A stretch of DNA of 64,000 nt from JAWCNN01 sp038848005. GTDB taxonomy: Archaea > Thermoproteota > Bathyarchaeia > Bathyarchaeales > Bathycorpusculaceae. The stretch spans positions 15,970 to 79,969 of the forward strand of contig JAWCNZ010000003.1 in assembly GCA_038848005.1 (NCBI GenBank), written 5' to 3'. A model generated the notes under the pieces. The model was not told the origin of the DNA, made no database searches, and was given only the letters and a program-made list of their open reading frames with translations. Below, in pieces: positions 8,706 to 17,532 of this stretch; positions within the stretch are counted from its first letter, which is position 1; every line of letters starts with the position of its first letter. The position numbers were made by a program, and so were the translations under genes.

Positions 8706-8713
8706 TTTAATCA

Positions 8714-9739
8714 CTACTGGTTTAAAACCACAATTTTCAAGCTTTCCTTATTTTCGATGGCTGTTTTAAATGCTTTGGCTGTTTCCTCGAGCCTAAAACG
8801 GTGAGTTATCAAATCCTTCACGTTTAACTTGCCTAAGCGTATAAGCTCTAGGGCTTCTCTTGTTTCTAAATGTGATGTTGAATAGGATGGAATTATTTGT
8901 ATTTCGTTGAAAAAGAGTTGTTTTGGGCTCATTTCTAAGCGTTTTTCTGGTTCTGTCGGCGCAAAAACGCAGAGTTTTCCGCCTTTGCGACATATGCTCA
9001 ATCCAGTTTTGTAAGCGTCCAAGCTTGGAGCTGTGATTATGGCTATGTCAACGCCTCTTCCACTTGTTTCAGCCTCAACAACAGCCTTTAAATCTGTTTT
9101 CTGCGGGTTAACGGTGACGTCCGCTCCGAACTTTTGAGCCATTTGTAACCGAAAATCAACTAAGTCGCCTACAATCGTTTTTCCAGCACCGAAAATTTTT
9201 GATAATGCAACGTGAATTATGCCCGTTGCACCAGCGCCGATAACCGCCACAGCATCACCTTCGTGAACATTGCATTTTTTAACGGCTTTTAAACAACAGC
9301 CAACTGGTTCGATGAATGTGGCTTCTTCAAAGGAGATGCCTTCAGAAATTTTTAAAGTGTCCAATTGAAGGTTTAGGGCTGGAACTTTGAAGTATTCTGC
9401 GAATCCGCCTGGGATAATGTTTGTTTTGTGGAATTGTTCGCATAGAGTGTAATCGCCATGTAGGCAGTAGTGGCATTTTAAACATGCAACGTGATGGTGA
9501 ACAAAAACTCTGTCTCCAACATCAAAGCCTTCCACAGCTTCGCCTTTTTCGGCGATTATGCCCGAAGGCTCATGTCCCAAAACAAGGGGCGCACGGCTTT
9601 TCAAGTACCAATCCATCAAGTCTGAACCACATAGCCCACAAGCCCGCATTTCAACCAAAACTTCATCTCGGCTTATTTCTGGAGTTGGCATGTCCACGAT
9701 TCTAATGTTTTTTTGGCTGTAATACACCGCAACTTTCAT
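8714..9739 (-). CDS. Zinc-dependent medium-chain dehydrogenase (polyol/sugar dehydrogenase-like) 2
   Basis: A 341-residue paralogue of the next gene and first in the operon. Catalytic zinc ligands in CGLCGSDLMDW and LGHEPSG, four structural Cys in CLKCHYCLHGDYTLC, and a Rossmann motif VIGAGATGIIHVAL. Family members oxidise polyols, sugars or amino alcohols with NAD(P)+. Two tandem, divergent MDR enzymes suggest two steps of one pathway or two related substrates; no transporter or kinase next door identifies it. ATG start, opposite and divergent from a small membrane protein gene. Confidence 0.87.
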   Translation of the reverse strand: MKVAVYYSQKNIRIVDMPTPEISRDEVLVEMRACGLCGSDLMDWYLKSRAPLVLGHEPSGIIAEKGEAVEGFDVGDRVFVHHHVACLKCHYCLHGDYTLCEQFHKTNIIPGGFAEYFKVPALNLQLDTLKISEGISFEEATFIEPVGCCLKAVKKCNVHEGDAVAVIGAGATGIIHVALSKIFGAGKTIVGDLVDFRLQMAQKFGADVTVNPQKTDLKAVVEAETSGRGVDIAIITAPSLDAYKTGLSICRKGGKLCVFAPTEPEKRLEMSPKQLFFNEIQIIPSYSTSHLETREALELIRLGKLNVKDLITHRFRLEETAKAFKTAIENKESLKIVVLNQ

Positions 9740-9844
9740 TTCAGCTCAAAAAGGGTGTTTCTAACTCAAACACTTAAGACTTTTCACGGTGGTGACAAAT
9801 TTTATATTCAACTGATGACAACTCTAAAGCCGAGGAGAAGGGAG

Positions 9845-10090
9845 ATGAAGGGACAAGGCGCCATAGTATTCTTAACTGTTTTCTTCGCCGTTTTGATTGC
9901 CTCTTTGGCTGTGCAAGGTATTCCTCCGGGAAAAGCACTTTATGGTTTTTTGGGAATCCCAGAAACAGATTATCTAATTTTTGGAATGCCCACCACAGTA
10001 CTTGTTACAGCGGTTTTCAACGGAGTGATTTACGGCGTAATTGTGTGGTTAGTGTTCACGTTTGGAACAGCCATTATGAAACGCAAATAG
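9845..10090 (+). CDS. Small two-span membrane protein
   Basis: 81 residues with two hydrophobic segments (about 5-25 and 45-72). ATG 9845 has an excellent ribosome-binding site (gaggagaagggag) directly before it; the open frame extends upstream but with no comparable signal. A TATA-like ttttatatt lies near 9802. First of four consecutive plus-strand genes for membrane proteins (9845-11708). No family recognised. Confidence 0.75.
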   Translation: MKGQGAIVFLTVFFAVLIASLAVQGIPPGKALYGFLGIPETDYLIFGMPTTVLVTAVFNGVIYGVIVWLVFTFGTAIMKRK

Positions 10091-10170
10091 CCGACGCCAT
10101 GATATTCGGGGTTGAGGCATAATTTTATATGTGGTTTAAAGAAAATGAGTTTTACAATGGAGATGACGCC

Positions 10171-10488
10171 ATGAAAATTGAAAAGCCTGAGTTGGTCGCA
10201 TACATCCTAATAGCAGTAGGCGCAGTATTGCTGGTTCTCACATTTGTTATGGCGTGTTTGCTGTTAATGTCAATTGCAAAACTTTCAACATCCCCAGAAC
10301 TTTCACAAGCTCTTGGAGAAATTCTTGGACCAATAGCCGAAGCCGTTGTACGGGTTATGTTTCTGGGGATAATGGGTTGGACTGGCTCCATTGCGACGAT
10401 GAGGGGCATACAACTCTACAAAGAATCGAAACAGGCTACACAGCCAAAAACCGAGGAGAAACCATCTGAAAAGCCTAAAACCGATTGA
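10171..10488 (+). CDS. Small membrane protein with charged C-terminal tail
   Basis: 105 residues: span one about 9-35 (VAYILIAVGAVLLVLTFV), span two about 60-80, and a hydrophilic Lys/Glu/Pro tail (QPKTEEKPSEKPK). ATG 10171 follows a ggagatgac ribosome-binding stretch and is preferred over upstream in-frame codons. Second member of the four-gene membrane cluster. Function unknown. Confidence 0.72.
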   Translation: MKIEKPELVAYILIAVGAVLLVLTFVMACLLLMSIAKLSTSPELSQALGEILGPIAEAVVRVMFLGIMGWTGSIATMRGIQLYKESKQATQPKTEEKPSEKPKTD

Positions 10489-10506
10489 GCGAATGAGGAG
10501 TTTGGT

Positions 10507-11280
10507 TTGCGATACACGGTTAGGGCTTTGGGATTAATAATTGTGTTTCTGTGGATTATTACATTATCATTTCCAGTTACAGTGGCATTTTCGCTTATGA
10601 AACTTTTAGAAGCCAAAAACATGGGCATACAAGAACCCAAAGTGGCGTTCTCAAACGGAAACTTCACATTTTTTATGCCATTCTACATAAACAACACGGG
10701 CTTCTACGAAATTTCAGACGTAAACGTTAAAGTACAGATTAACAGAAAAAATAGTACGTTTTCAACGGTTTCGGTGCAGTTGCCAAACGTTCCAGCTGGC
10801 ACATTAGCGAATTCCAGCTGCAACTTTTCACTCAGCCTTGAAGAACTTGTTTTGAAGGACAGCGAACTTTTAACAAATGATGCGGAGTTGGATGTGAATG
10901 CTTCTTTGCATTTGCGGATAGCCCATGCAATAGCATTCACAGTTTCAATGGGATTTACAACTCATTGGGGTGCGCCGTTCAACAACCTAACTATTTACAA
11001 CATCGCCTATAACAATCAAACCAGTGTTTTCTCTTTTTCCGTAAGCTTCGAAAACCATGCGTTTTATCCGTTAAACGGAACATTCACGGCAGAACTATAT
11101 AACAGTGCAAATGCGCTTGTCGGTTCAGCTACACAATATGTGAATGTCCAGCCAGAAGAGATGTTTCAAACATCTTTTACATTGACGATAGGCGACCATT
11201 CAAAAATGACAAGTGAGGGTGTTCTTCGCCTATATTTTGTGAATGTGCAGATTTCAGAGGAGATGTGGATGTTTCCATGA
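10507..11280 (+). CDS. Membrane-anchored extracytoplasmic protein
   Basis: 257 residues. An N-terminal hydrophobic segment (about 5-30) works as signal anchor; the remaining 220 residues are beta-rich with many N-glycosylation sequons (NNTG, NSSC, NLTI, NNQT) and two repeated Ig/LEA-like halves, each with a long strand pattern such as FYEISDVNVKVQIN and FYPLNGTFTAELYN. This suggests an exported protein with two LEA14/Ig-like domains, which is interpretation. The start is TTG 10507 after a gaggag site. It overlaps the next gene by ATGA. Confidence 0.7.
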   Translation: MRYTVRALGLIIVFLWIITLSFPVTVAFSLMKLLEAKNMGIQEPKVAFSNGNFTFFMPFYINNTGFYEISDVNVKVQINRKNSTFSTVSVQLPNVPAGTLANSSCNFSLSLEELVLKDSELLTNDAELDVNASLHLRIAHAIAFTVSMGFTTHWGAPFNNLTIYNIAYNNQTSVFSFSVSFENHAFYPLNGTFTAELYNSANALVGSATQYVNVQPEEMFQTSFTLTIGDHSKMTSEGVLRLYFVNVQISEEMWMFP

Positions 11281-11708
11281 GCGGAGATGAGGTTAGACGT
11301 TTTAGAAGGCTTAGCCTAAGAATTGTGAAGGCAACTGTCATAACTGTTGTTGTAGGAATTTTCTGGCTTATAATGTGGCTTTTAATTTCACTGTTTTTGG
11401 CAGATTACCCAGAATATTTGGTGCATTTCGCAGTTTTGGCTTGGGCTTCGCTTTTCTTCACGTTCGCCACAAAAATAAGCGAAGGCACAATTTACAAGTA
11501 CATCCTCATCATCACACGTAGCTTCTTCCTAATAATGTATATCGCCCACGCCACAAACTGCGGAACCCTCACAATAAAAATCGAGCAATTCACCGTCACA
11601 ATCGAATTTATACCCATAATAGCGCTTATAACAACCATAAACCTTCTAGCCATGGCAAAAGGCTTACTTCAAGCCATAGAATTTGCATCAAAAAGCCCAA
11701 AAGATTAA
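11277..11708 (+). CDS. Polytopic small membrane protein
   Basis: 143 residues with four predicted spans (about 18-42, 48-66, 75-92, 108-128). ATG 11277 overlaps the upstream TGA (ATGA), with gaggagatg as ribosome-binding site, so it is translationally coupled to the exported protein before it. Together these may form a small membrane complex. No family recognised. It is convergent with the E2 gene and overlaps its end by four bases. Confidence 0.72.
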   Translation: MSGDEVRRFRRLSLRIVKATVITVVVGIFWLIMWLLISLFLADYPEYLVHFAVLAWASLFFTFATKISEGTIYKYILIITRSFFLIMYIAHATNCGTLTIKIEQFTVTIEFIPIIALITTINLLAMAKGLLQAIEFASKSPKD

Positions 11709-12817
11709 GCCTCAAAAACCCTTGGAGATTCTAGGTAACGCCTTATTGTTTGGAGAAATTTTGCAGCTGGAACCCCATCAACGATTCTATGGTCGTAGGA
11801 TAGGCTTAAAGTCATATAAGGCTTGATTTCTATTCTTCCGTTGACGACAACTGGTTTTTCAACTATTTTTCCAACACCGAGGATGGCGGCTTCAGGCGGA
11901 TTAATTATAGGCGTGAAAAATTCCACGTCATACATGCCTAAATTTGAAACCGTGAATGTTCCGCCTGTTAGCTCTTCTCTCCGCAGTTTGCCCATTCTAG
12001 CCTTTTCCGTCAAATCCTTAATGGCAGCGTCAACTTCCTTCAACGATTTTTTGTCAGCGTTTCGTATGACCGGCACCACCAAGCCATGTTCTGTGGCGAC
12101 AGCAACACCCACATTCACATCCTCAAAAACTTTTATGGCGTTTCCATCAAACGTCGAATTTATTATTGGATTTTCAGCCAACGCCTTCGCAGCAGCCGCA
12201 ACGATAAGGGCGGTATAGGAAACTTGAAGTTTCTCATGTAGCAAAACCATTTCCGAAGCGTCAACGCTCATCATTATTGTGCTGTGAGGTGCCGTCCTAA
12301 AACTTGTGGAAACCCTTTCTGCAGAAGTTCGCCTATAACCGCTTAATGGAATAACCTCTCGAACTTTTGGCAACACTCCACATGTTTCCTCAACAAACCT
12401 TCGCACGTCCTCCTCAACAACACGCCCTTCTGGACCAGTGCCTTTAACAAGGGACAAGTCCACACCGTATTCTTTGGCTAGGCGTTTTGCAGCGGGTGAA
12501 GCCAAAACACGCTTTTCCTCTTCAACAGTTTCTTTAGGCGCTTCAGCCATTTCCACTTCAGAAAACTCCTCGTCTGGAGCAGTTATGATGGCTAATACAG
12601 CGTCAACTGGAGCGTCAACGCCTTCGCCGACAAAGATTTTTCGCAGTACGCCAGAAGCTGGAGCCTCCAAATCGTATGTGGCTTTTTCAGAAATTATTTC
12701 CACCAGCGGCTCGCCCTTCTCAACAATGTCGCCCTCCTTCTTATACCATTGACCAACAGTGCCTTCACGCATGGTCAAACTAAGCTTTGGCATAACAACC
12801 TTCGTAACCATTTTCAA
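11705..12817 (-). CDS. 2-oxoacid dehydrogenase complex E2, dihydrolipoamide acyltransferase
   Basis: 370 residues in three classic modules: a lipoyl domain (1-80) with the lipoylated Lys45 in ISEKATYDLEAP, a peripheral subunit-binding domain (about 105-142, LASPAAKRLAKEYGVDL, GTGPEGRVVEEDV), and a catalytic acyltransferase domain (about 155-370) ending in HRIVDG, with His343 and Asp347 as the active-site pair. It passes the acyl group from E1 to CoA. Last gene of a three-gene operon; each gene overlaps the next by four bases. Only one lipoyl domain, usual for archaeal and Gram-positive complexes. Substrate (pyruvate, branched-chain 2-oxoacids or acetoin) cannot be decided. Confidence 0.93.
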   Translation of the reverse strand: MKMVTKVVMPKLSLTMREGTVGQWYKKEGDIVEKGEPLVEIISEKATYDLEAPASGVLRKIFVGEGVDAPVDAVLAIITAPDEEFSEVEMAEAPKETVEEEKRVLASPAAKRLAKEYGVDLSLVKGTGPEGRVVEEDVRRFVEETCGVLPKVREVIPLSGYRRTSAERVSTSFRTAPHSTIMMSVDASEMVLLHEKLQVSYTALIVAAAAKALAENPIINSTFDGNAIKVFEDVNVGVAVATEHGLVVPVIRNADKKSLKEVDAAIKDLTEKARMGKLRREELTGGTFTVSNLGMYDVEFFTPIINPPEAAILGVGKIVEKPVVVNGRIEIKPYMTLSLSYDHRIVDGVPAAKFLQTIRRYLESPRVFEA

Positions 12818-13809
12818 GCAACCTCCCTAACCGCTTTAATTATGGCTTTTTCATCTGGAATCACATATTTTTCCAACGGCGGGCTGAATGGTATAGGCGT
12901 GTCTGGTTCAGCTACACGCCTTATTGGAGCGTCCAAGTAGTCTATGGCTTCTTCAGCTATTACAGCGGCAATTTCAGCGCTTACACCAGCAGTTTTGCAG
13001 TCCTCGCTTACAATTACTATTCTACCAGTTTTCTTAACAGACTTTATTATTGTTTGCTTGTCCAAGGGCGTCAGTGTTCTCGGGTCGACAACTTCGGCGT
13101 TTATGCCTTCTCTTTCAAGTTTTTCAGCCGCTTTTAAGGCTTTGTGAACCATGTATAAGGTGGCTACTATCGTCACGTCGGAACCTTCCCTTTTCACGTC
13201 CGCTTGCCCAAAAGGAATTGTGTATTCGCTTTCTGGAACTTCGCCCTTAACTGGATACAACAGCTTATGTTCGCAGAAAAGCGTTGGGTTTTCGCCTCTT
13301 ATCGCCGATTTTAAAAGTCCCTTTGCGTCGTAGGGCGTGGATGGCACAGCAACATACAAGCCTGGAACATGCATGAACCATGCCTCTAGGCTTTGCGAGT
13401 GATGAGTTGCGATGTTGACGCCTCCGCCGAAAGGCGTTCGGATCACCAGTGGGCATTTGGTTTGTCCACCGAACATGTAATGGATTTTTGCCGCTTGATT
13501 TGCAATTTGGTCCATGGCTAAAGCCGTTAAATCGCCGAACATTATTTCGGCTACGGGACGCATGCCAGTTAAGGCTGCGCCTATTGCCGCGCCGATTATG
13601 GCGGATTCTGATATGGGTGTGTCCCTAACCCTTTCGTCGCCGAATTCTTCAGCTAAGCCTTCCGTGACTTTGAATGCTCCGCCCCAATACTTGCCGATGT
13701 CTTCGCCTAAAAGAAAAACCGTGGGGTCACGGCGCATTTCCTCTCGTAAGGCTTCGCGAAGCGCCTCTCTGTAGGTTAATACTCGCATTTGCCTTTCCTC
13801 CTTTTTCAA
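12814..13809 (-). CDS. 2-oxoacid dehydrogenase complex E1 component, beta subunit
   Basis: 331 residues, transketolase-like pyrimidine-binding domain followed by the C-terminal transketolase domain. Typical E1-beta segments are present: LLGEDIGKYWGGAFKVTEGL with the catalytic Glu, DTPISESAIIGAAIGAA, RTPFGGG and HHSQSLEAWFMHVPGL. With the alpha subunit it decarboxylates a 2-oxoacid using thiamine diphosphate and acylates the lipoyl arm of E2. Overlaps both neighbours by four bases. Confidence 0.94.
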   Translation of the reverse strand: MKKEERQMRVLTYREALREALREEMRRDPTVFLLGEDIGKYWGGAFKVTEGLAEEFGDERVRDTPISESAIIGAAIGAALTGMRPVAEIMFGDLTALAMDQIANQAAKIHYMFGGQTKCPLVIRTPFGGGVNIATHHSQSLEAWFMHVPGLYVAVPSTPYDAKGLLKSAIRGENPTLFCEHKLLYPVKGEVPESEYTIPFGQADVKREGSDVTIVATLYMVHKALKAAEKLEREGINAEVVDPRTLTPLDKQTIIKSVKKTGRIVIVSEDCKTAGVSAEIAAVIAEEAIDYLDAPIRRVAEPDTPIPFSPPLEKYVIPDEKAIIKAVREVA

Positions 13810-14771
13810 GCGTAAACATCTTCTAAAGCCTCTTCTGGGTTCGGATAGGGGCTTTCCATAGCGAATTTAACAGCTTCTTCAACTTCAGCTGAAACTTCCC
13901 TTTCAATTTGTTGAACTTCCACCTCTGTTAAAACGTTTGTTTGTAACAGCTTTTCTCTAAAACGTTTTATTGGGTCTTTGGCTAGCCACTGTTCAACCTC
14001 TTCTTTTGGGCGGTACTTTGCCGGGTCAACTCTGGAATGGCCTTTATGCCTATAAGTTTTACATTCAATAAGCGTCGGTCCTAAACCGTTTCTGGCGTTT
14101 TCAACAGCCTTTTGCGTTGCGTCGTAAACTGCTAAAACGTCGTTTCCATCAACGACAACGCCTGGAATTCCATAAGCCACAGCTCTATCAGCAACATTCA
14201 TAACTTTCATAACTATGGATTGGCGTGTTCCCATGGCGTAAAGGTTGTTTTCGCAAATGAAGATTACTGGAAGCCGCCATATAGACGCCATATTTATGCC
14301 TTCGTGGAACGTGCCTTGGTTTGAGGCGCCTTCGCCGAAGAAACACGCCACCACTTGACTTGTTTTTCTAAGTTTTATGGATAAGCCTGCGCCAACAGCA
14401 ATTGGAATTCCAGCGCCGACAACAGCCGTAGCGCCTAAAATGCCCAAGCTGAAATCTGCAATGTGCATTGAACCGCCCTTGCCCTTGCAGTAGCCAGTTC
14501 GCTTACCCAAAATTTCAGCCATAACCCGCTTTACGTCGGCGCCTTTAGCTATGCAGTGACCGTGACCCCTATGCGTACTCGTAATATAATCGTCTTTTTT
14601 AAGGGCTGTGCAAACGCCGACGGCTACGGCTTCTTCTCCAACGTAAAGGTGAATTGTGCCCGGAACAAGATTTTGAGCATACAAGTCGAAAACCTTCTCT
14701 TCAAAAAAGCGAATTTCAACCATTTTTTTAAACATGTAAACAAGTTCATCTTTTGTTAATTTTGATGTCAA
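13806..14771 (-). CDS. 2-oxoacid dehydrogenase complex E1 component, alpha subunit
   Basis: 321 residues with the thiamine-diphosphate motif GEGASNQGTFHEGINMA and ENNLYA (GDG-x25-NN type), plus the THRGHGH segment that contacts cofactor phosphate and the RHKGHSRVDPA loop near the subunit interface. First gene of the operon (E1alpha, E1beta, E2). No E3 dihydrolipoamide dehydrogenase, lipoate ligase or lipoyl synthase occurs in the window, so E3 must be elsewhere or shared. Upstream A/T-rich leader (cttatattattttac near 14821) is a likely promoter. Confidence 0.94.
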   Translation of the reverse strand: MTSKLTKDELVYMFKKMVEIRFFEEKVFDLYAQNLVPGTIHLYVGEEAVAVGVCTALKKDDYITSTHRGHGHCIAKGADVKRVMAEILGKRTGYCKGKGGSMHIADFSLGILGATAVVGAGIPIAVGAGLSIKLRKTSQVVACFFGEGASNQGTFHEGINMASIWRLPVIFICENNLYAMGTRQSIVMKVMNVADRAVAYGIPGVVVDGNDVLAVYDATQKAVENARNGLGPTLIECKTYRHKGHSRVDPAKYRPKEEVEQWLAKDPIKRFREKLLQTNVLTEVEVQQIEREVSAEVEEAVKFAMESPYPNPEEALEDVYA

Positions 14772-14905
14772 CGTGTTCCTCCCTCTTTTAGGAATTATTT
14801 GTGTTTCCTATAAACTCATACTTATATTATTTTACTACTTAACATCAAGTGGCAACGAATCATCTTGGGAAAAATTTATTAGAATTTTGAGCGGCATGGT
14901 TAAAT

Positions 14906-15385
14906 ATGGCCTCGGTTAAATCCGCTTTAATGTTTATTGCAGGGTTCATCATCCTTCACATTTCAACCTATTACATTGCTGGCGTAATTGCTCAGGTAGG
15001 CTTAGGAGTTGGTCAATATTATCCACCTTCGCCTGAAGCAATAGATTTCCTTAGAGACCCGCATAGTAGCTATGTTCAATCGCTGATAATTCCAGCTCAG
15101 GCTCTTCGCGGATTTCTTTTTGCATGTGTCTTGCTACCGTTTCGGCGAAGGATAATGCAATTAGGACAGTACAAAGGAGGACTTATTATTACTGCTGTTC
15201 TCTTCATTATAGGTGAGGTAGCCTCTTCTGGCGGCATCATTGAACGTTTTGTCTATTACAATCCAATACCATTGGGTTTTGTAGCCATCACATTCGTTGA
15301 AATTTTGATTCAAACTCTGCTACTCGGACAACTTGTAATGTTTTGGGAAAAGAAATTCAACAAAACCTTCTATTCCAGCACATAA
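14906..15385 (+). CDS. Hypothetical four-span membrane protein
   Basis: 159 residues with predicted spans at about 5-33, 60-78, 92-108 and 120-146. A conserved-looking polar loop (GVGQYYPPSPEAIDFLRD) lies between spans one and two. ATG 14906 follows gcggcatgg with no strong ribosome-binding site. Stands alone between the 2-oxoacid dehydrogenase operon and YchF. Not recognised. Confidence 0.7.
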   Translation: MASVKSALMFIAGFIILHISTYYIAGVIAQVGLGVGQYYPPSPEAIDFLRDPHSSYVQSLIIPAQALRGFLFACVLLPFRRRIMQLGQYKGGLIITAVLFIIGEVASSGGIIERFVYYNPIPLGFVAITFVEILIQTLLLGQLVMFWEKKFNKTFYSST

Positions 15386-15439
15386 ACAACCAAAACACAA
15401 ATACAATAAAATAACAGTAGAATATACCAAGGAATAGAA

Positions 15440-16663
15440 ATGCAGAAATCTTATTCACGTTTGTTGGGCATAATTGGTAAGCCTAACGTTGGTAAATCAA
15501 CGTTTTTTAGCGCTGCAACTTTGGCGCCGGCGGAAATTGCCAATTACCCTTTCACGACCATAAAGCCAAACAGAGGTGTCGGCTATGTGCGTACGCCATG
15601 CGTTCACGATGAATTCGGCGTTAGAGATAACCCAGTCAATTCGCTGTGCTTGGATGGCGTTAGGCTTATTCCCGTGGAGTTTATTGACTGTGCTGGGCTT
15701 GTGCCCGGCGCATGGCAGGGACGTGGCTTAGGTAACCAGTTTTTGGATGAAATTAGGAAGGCTGACGCCCTAATCCACATTGTTGATGCTTCTGGCGGGA
15801 CAGACTGTGAGGGGCGGTTGTGTAAGCTTGGCGAACATGACCCAGTTGATGATGTAAAGTTTTTAGAGCGGGAAATAACTATGTGGATGGCAAATATACT
15901 GCGGCGGGACTGGGCTAAAATTGCGAGAACCGCCGAGTCAGAAGCAAAAGACCTTTACGGGATTTTGGAGGAACGCCTAAGCGGTTTAGCCATTAAACGT
16001 TGGCAGATTTTCGAGGCTGTTAGGCGGGCGGGGTTAAACGCTGAAAAGCCCACGCAGTGGAGCGAAGAAGACTTTTTAAGGTTTGTGGACACGCTTAGGC
16101 GGATAGCCAAGCCCATGTTGATAGCCGCAAACAAAATAGATGTTCCACAAGCTGAAGCCAACTTGGAAAGGCTGAAAAAACTTGATTACATAGTTGTTCC
16201 ATGCTGTGCAGAAGCGGAGCTTGCACTGCGAAGGGCGGCGGAAAAACAATTAATCGATTATAAGCCTGGAGACGGCGACTTCAAAATAACAAGTCCAGAA
16301 AAGCTGAGTGAAAGCCAAATTAGGGCTTTAGAAACCATAAGGGAAAAAATTCTCCTTAAGTACGGCTCAACGGGCGTTCAAGAAGCCATAAACATGGCTT
16401 ACTTTAAACTTTTAAACATGATTACCGTTTATCCCGTAGAAGATTTGGAACACCTATCAGACCACAACGGAAGAGTTTTGCCCGACGCTTATTTAGTGCC
16501 TTATGGAACAACAGCCCGTCAACTCGCCTATCTAATACACACGGAACTTGGCGAAAGCTTCATTTACGCAGTTGAAGCCAGAGAGAAAAAACGCGTCGGC
16601 GAAGACTACACCCTAAAAAACAGAGACGTAATCTCAATAGTAAGCGCCAAAAAAAGAGCCTAA
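15440..16663 (+). CDS. ychF: Redox-regulated ATPase YchF/OLA1 (Obg-like P-loop protein)
   Basis: 407 residues: G domain with P-loop GKPNVGKSTF (12-21), switch region FTTIKPN and IDCAGLVPGAWQGRGLGNQFL, NKID motif, and a C-terminal TGS domain (about 320-405) ending VGEDYTLKNRDVISIVSAKK. The family prefers ATP over GTP and associates with ribosomes and translation-quality control. The archaeal subtype has the long insert after the switch region seen here (PCVHDEFGVRDNP). Strong family match. ATG start, tail-to-tail with the cis-prenyltransferase gene. Confidence 0.95.
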   Translation: MQKSYSRLLGIIGKPNVGKSTFFSAATLAPAEIANYPFTTIKPNRGVGYVRTPCVHDEFGVRDNPVNSLCLDGVRLIPVEFIDCAGLVPGAWQGRGLGNQFLDEIRKADALIHIVDASGGTDCEGRLCKLGEHDPVDDVKFLEREITMWMANILRRDWAKIARTAESEAKDLYGILEERLSGLAIKRWQIFEAVRRAGLNAEKPTQWSEEDFLRFVDTLRRIAKPMLIAANKIDVPQAEANLERLKKLDYIVVPCCAEAELALRRAAEKQLIDYKPGDGDFKITSPEKLSESQIRALETIREKILLKYGSTGVQEAINMAYFKLLNMITVYPVEDLEHLSDHNGRVLPDAYLVPYGTTARQLAYLIHTELGESFIYAVEAREKKRVGEDYTLKNRDVISIVSAKKRA

Positions 16664-16746
16664 ACTTCGACAGTAACAACAACGCACACCACAAACTATC
16701 AAACGCCGTCGTCTTTTGAAAATTTACATGGGCGACAACTGACAAC

Positions 16747-17532
16747 TTATGCACCAAAACGTCGTTTACGTTTTTGAAAAGTGCGCACAGCCCTTAAAAG
16801 ATCAATTAAGCGAAAGTCAGGCCAGTAAACATCTAAAAAGCAAAGTTCACTGTAGGCGGACTGCCACAACAAAAAGCCGCTTAATCTTTCTTCGCCTGAC
16901 GTTCGTATTATTAGGTCTGGGTCTTGTTTCGGCATGTACGCCGTGTAAAGGTGCTTTTCAAACAAGTTTTCATCAATTTCTTGCACGTCGATTTCGCCTC
17001 GCTGAACTTTCTCGACGATTCTCTTCGTTGCGTCAACTATTTCCGCTCTTCCGCCATAAGCAAAAGCAATGTTTAAAAAATGTTTATCGTAGTCTTTCGT
17101 TGCCGTTTCAACTTCTCTTATGAGTTGCTGAAGCCTTTCTGGTAAAAGGTTTATTCTACCAATAACTTTGACACGCACTTTATTTTTGCGGATGCGTTCA
17201 TCCATCAATATTTTTTGAAGTTGCTCCTCAGCGATTCGCATGATTTCTTCAACTTCAACTGGCGAACGCCTAAAATTCTCTGTGGAAAAAGCGTAAAGCG
17301 TTATGGACTTAACCTTCAACTTCAAACACCATTCAAGAAGTTGCTCGACTTTTTCAGCGCCTTTTTCATGGCCAAACCAAGGCTTAAGCGCTTTTTCAGA
17401 AGCCCACCGTCTATTTCCATCCAAAATTATAGCTATGTGTTCAGGTTTGCCGCCGCCGTTTTTGATTTGATGCCAAAGCCACTTTTCATAAAGCTTATAA
17501 ACACCAATTGCGGAGAGAAGCGTTTTAATCAT
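16747..17532 (-). CDS. uppS: Cis-prenyltransferase (polyprenyl diphosphate synthase, UppS family)
   Basis: Builds the long Z-polyprenyl diphosphate that becomes the lipid carrier for N-glycosylation and other surface glycans. 261 residues; signature blocks are IAIILDGNRRWA (catalytic Asp), GHEKGAEKV, TLYAFSTENFRR, and the C-terminal PDLIIRTSGEERLSGFLLWQSAYSEL. Its ATG overlaps the stop of the MTA phosphorylase gene (TAATG). It ends a minus-strand cluster that starts with HtpX. Product chain length cannot be predicted. Confidence 0.95.
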   Translation of the reverse strand: MIKTLLSAIGVYKLYEKWLWHQIKNGGGKPEHIAIILDGNRRWASEKALKPWFGHEKGAEKVEQLLEWCLKLKVKSITLYAFSTENFRRSPVEVEEIMRIAEEQLQKILMDERIRKNKVRVKVIGRINLLPERLQQLIREVETATKDYDKHFLNIAFAYGGRAEIVDATKRIVEKVQRGEIDVQEIDENLFEKHLYTAYMPKQDPDLIIRTSGEERLSGFLLWQSAYSELCFLDVYWPDFRLIDLLRAVRTFQKRKRRFGA

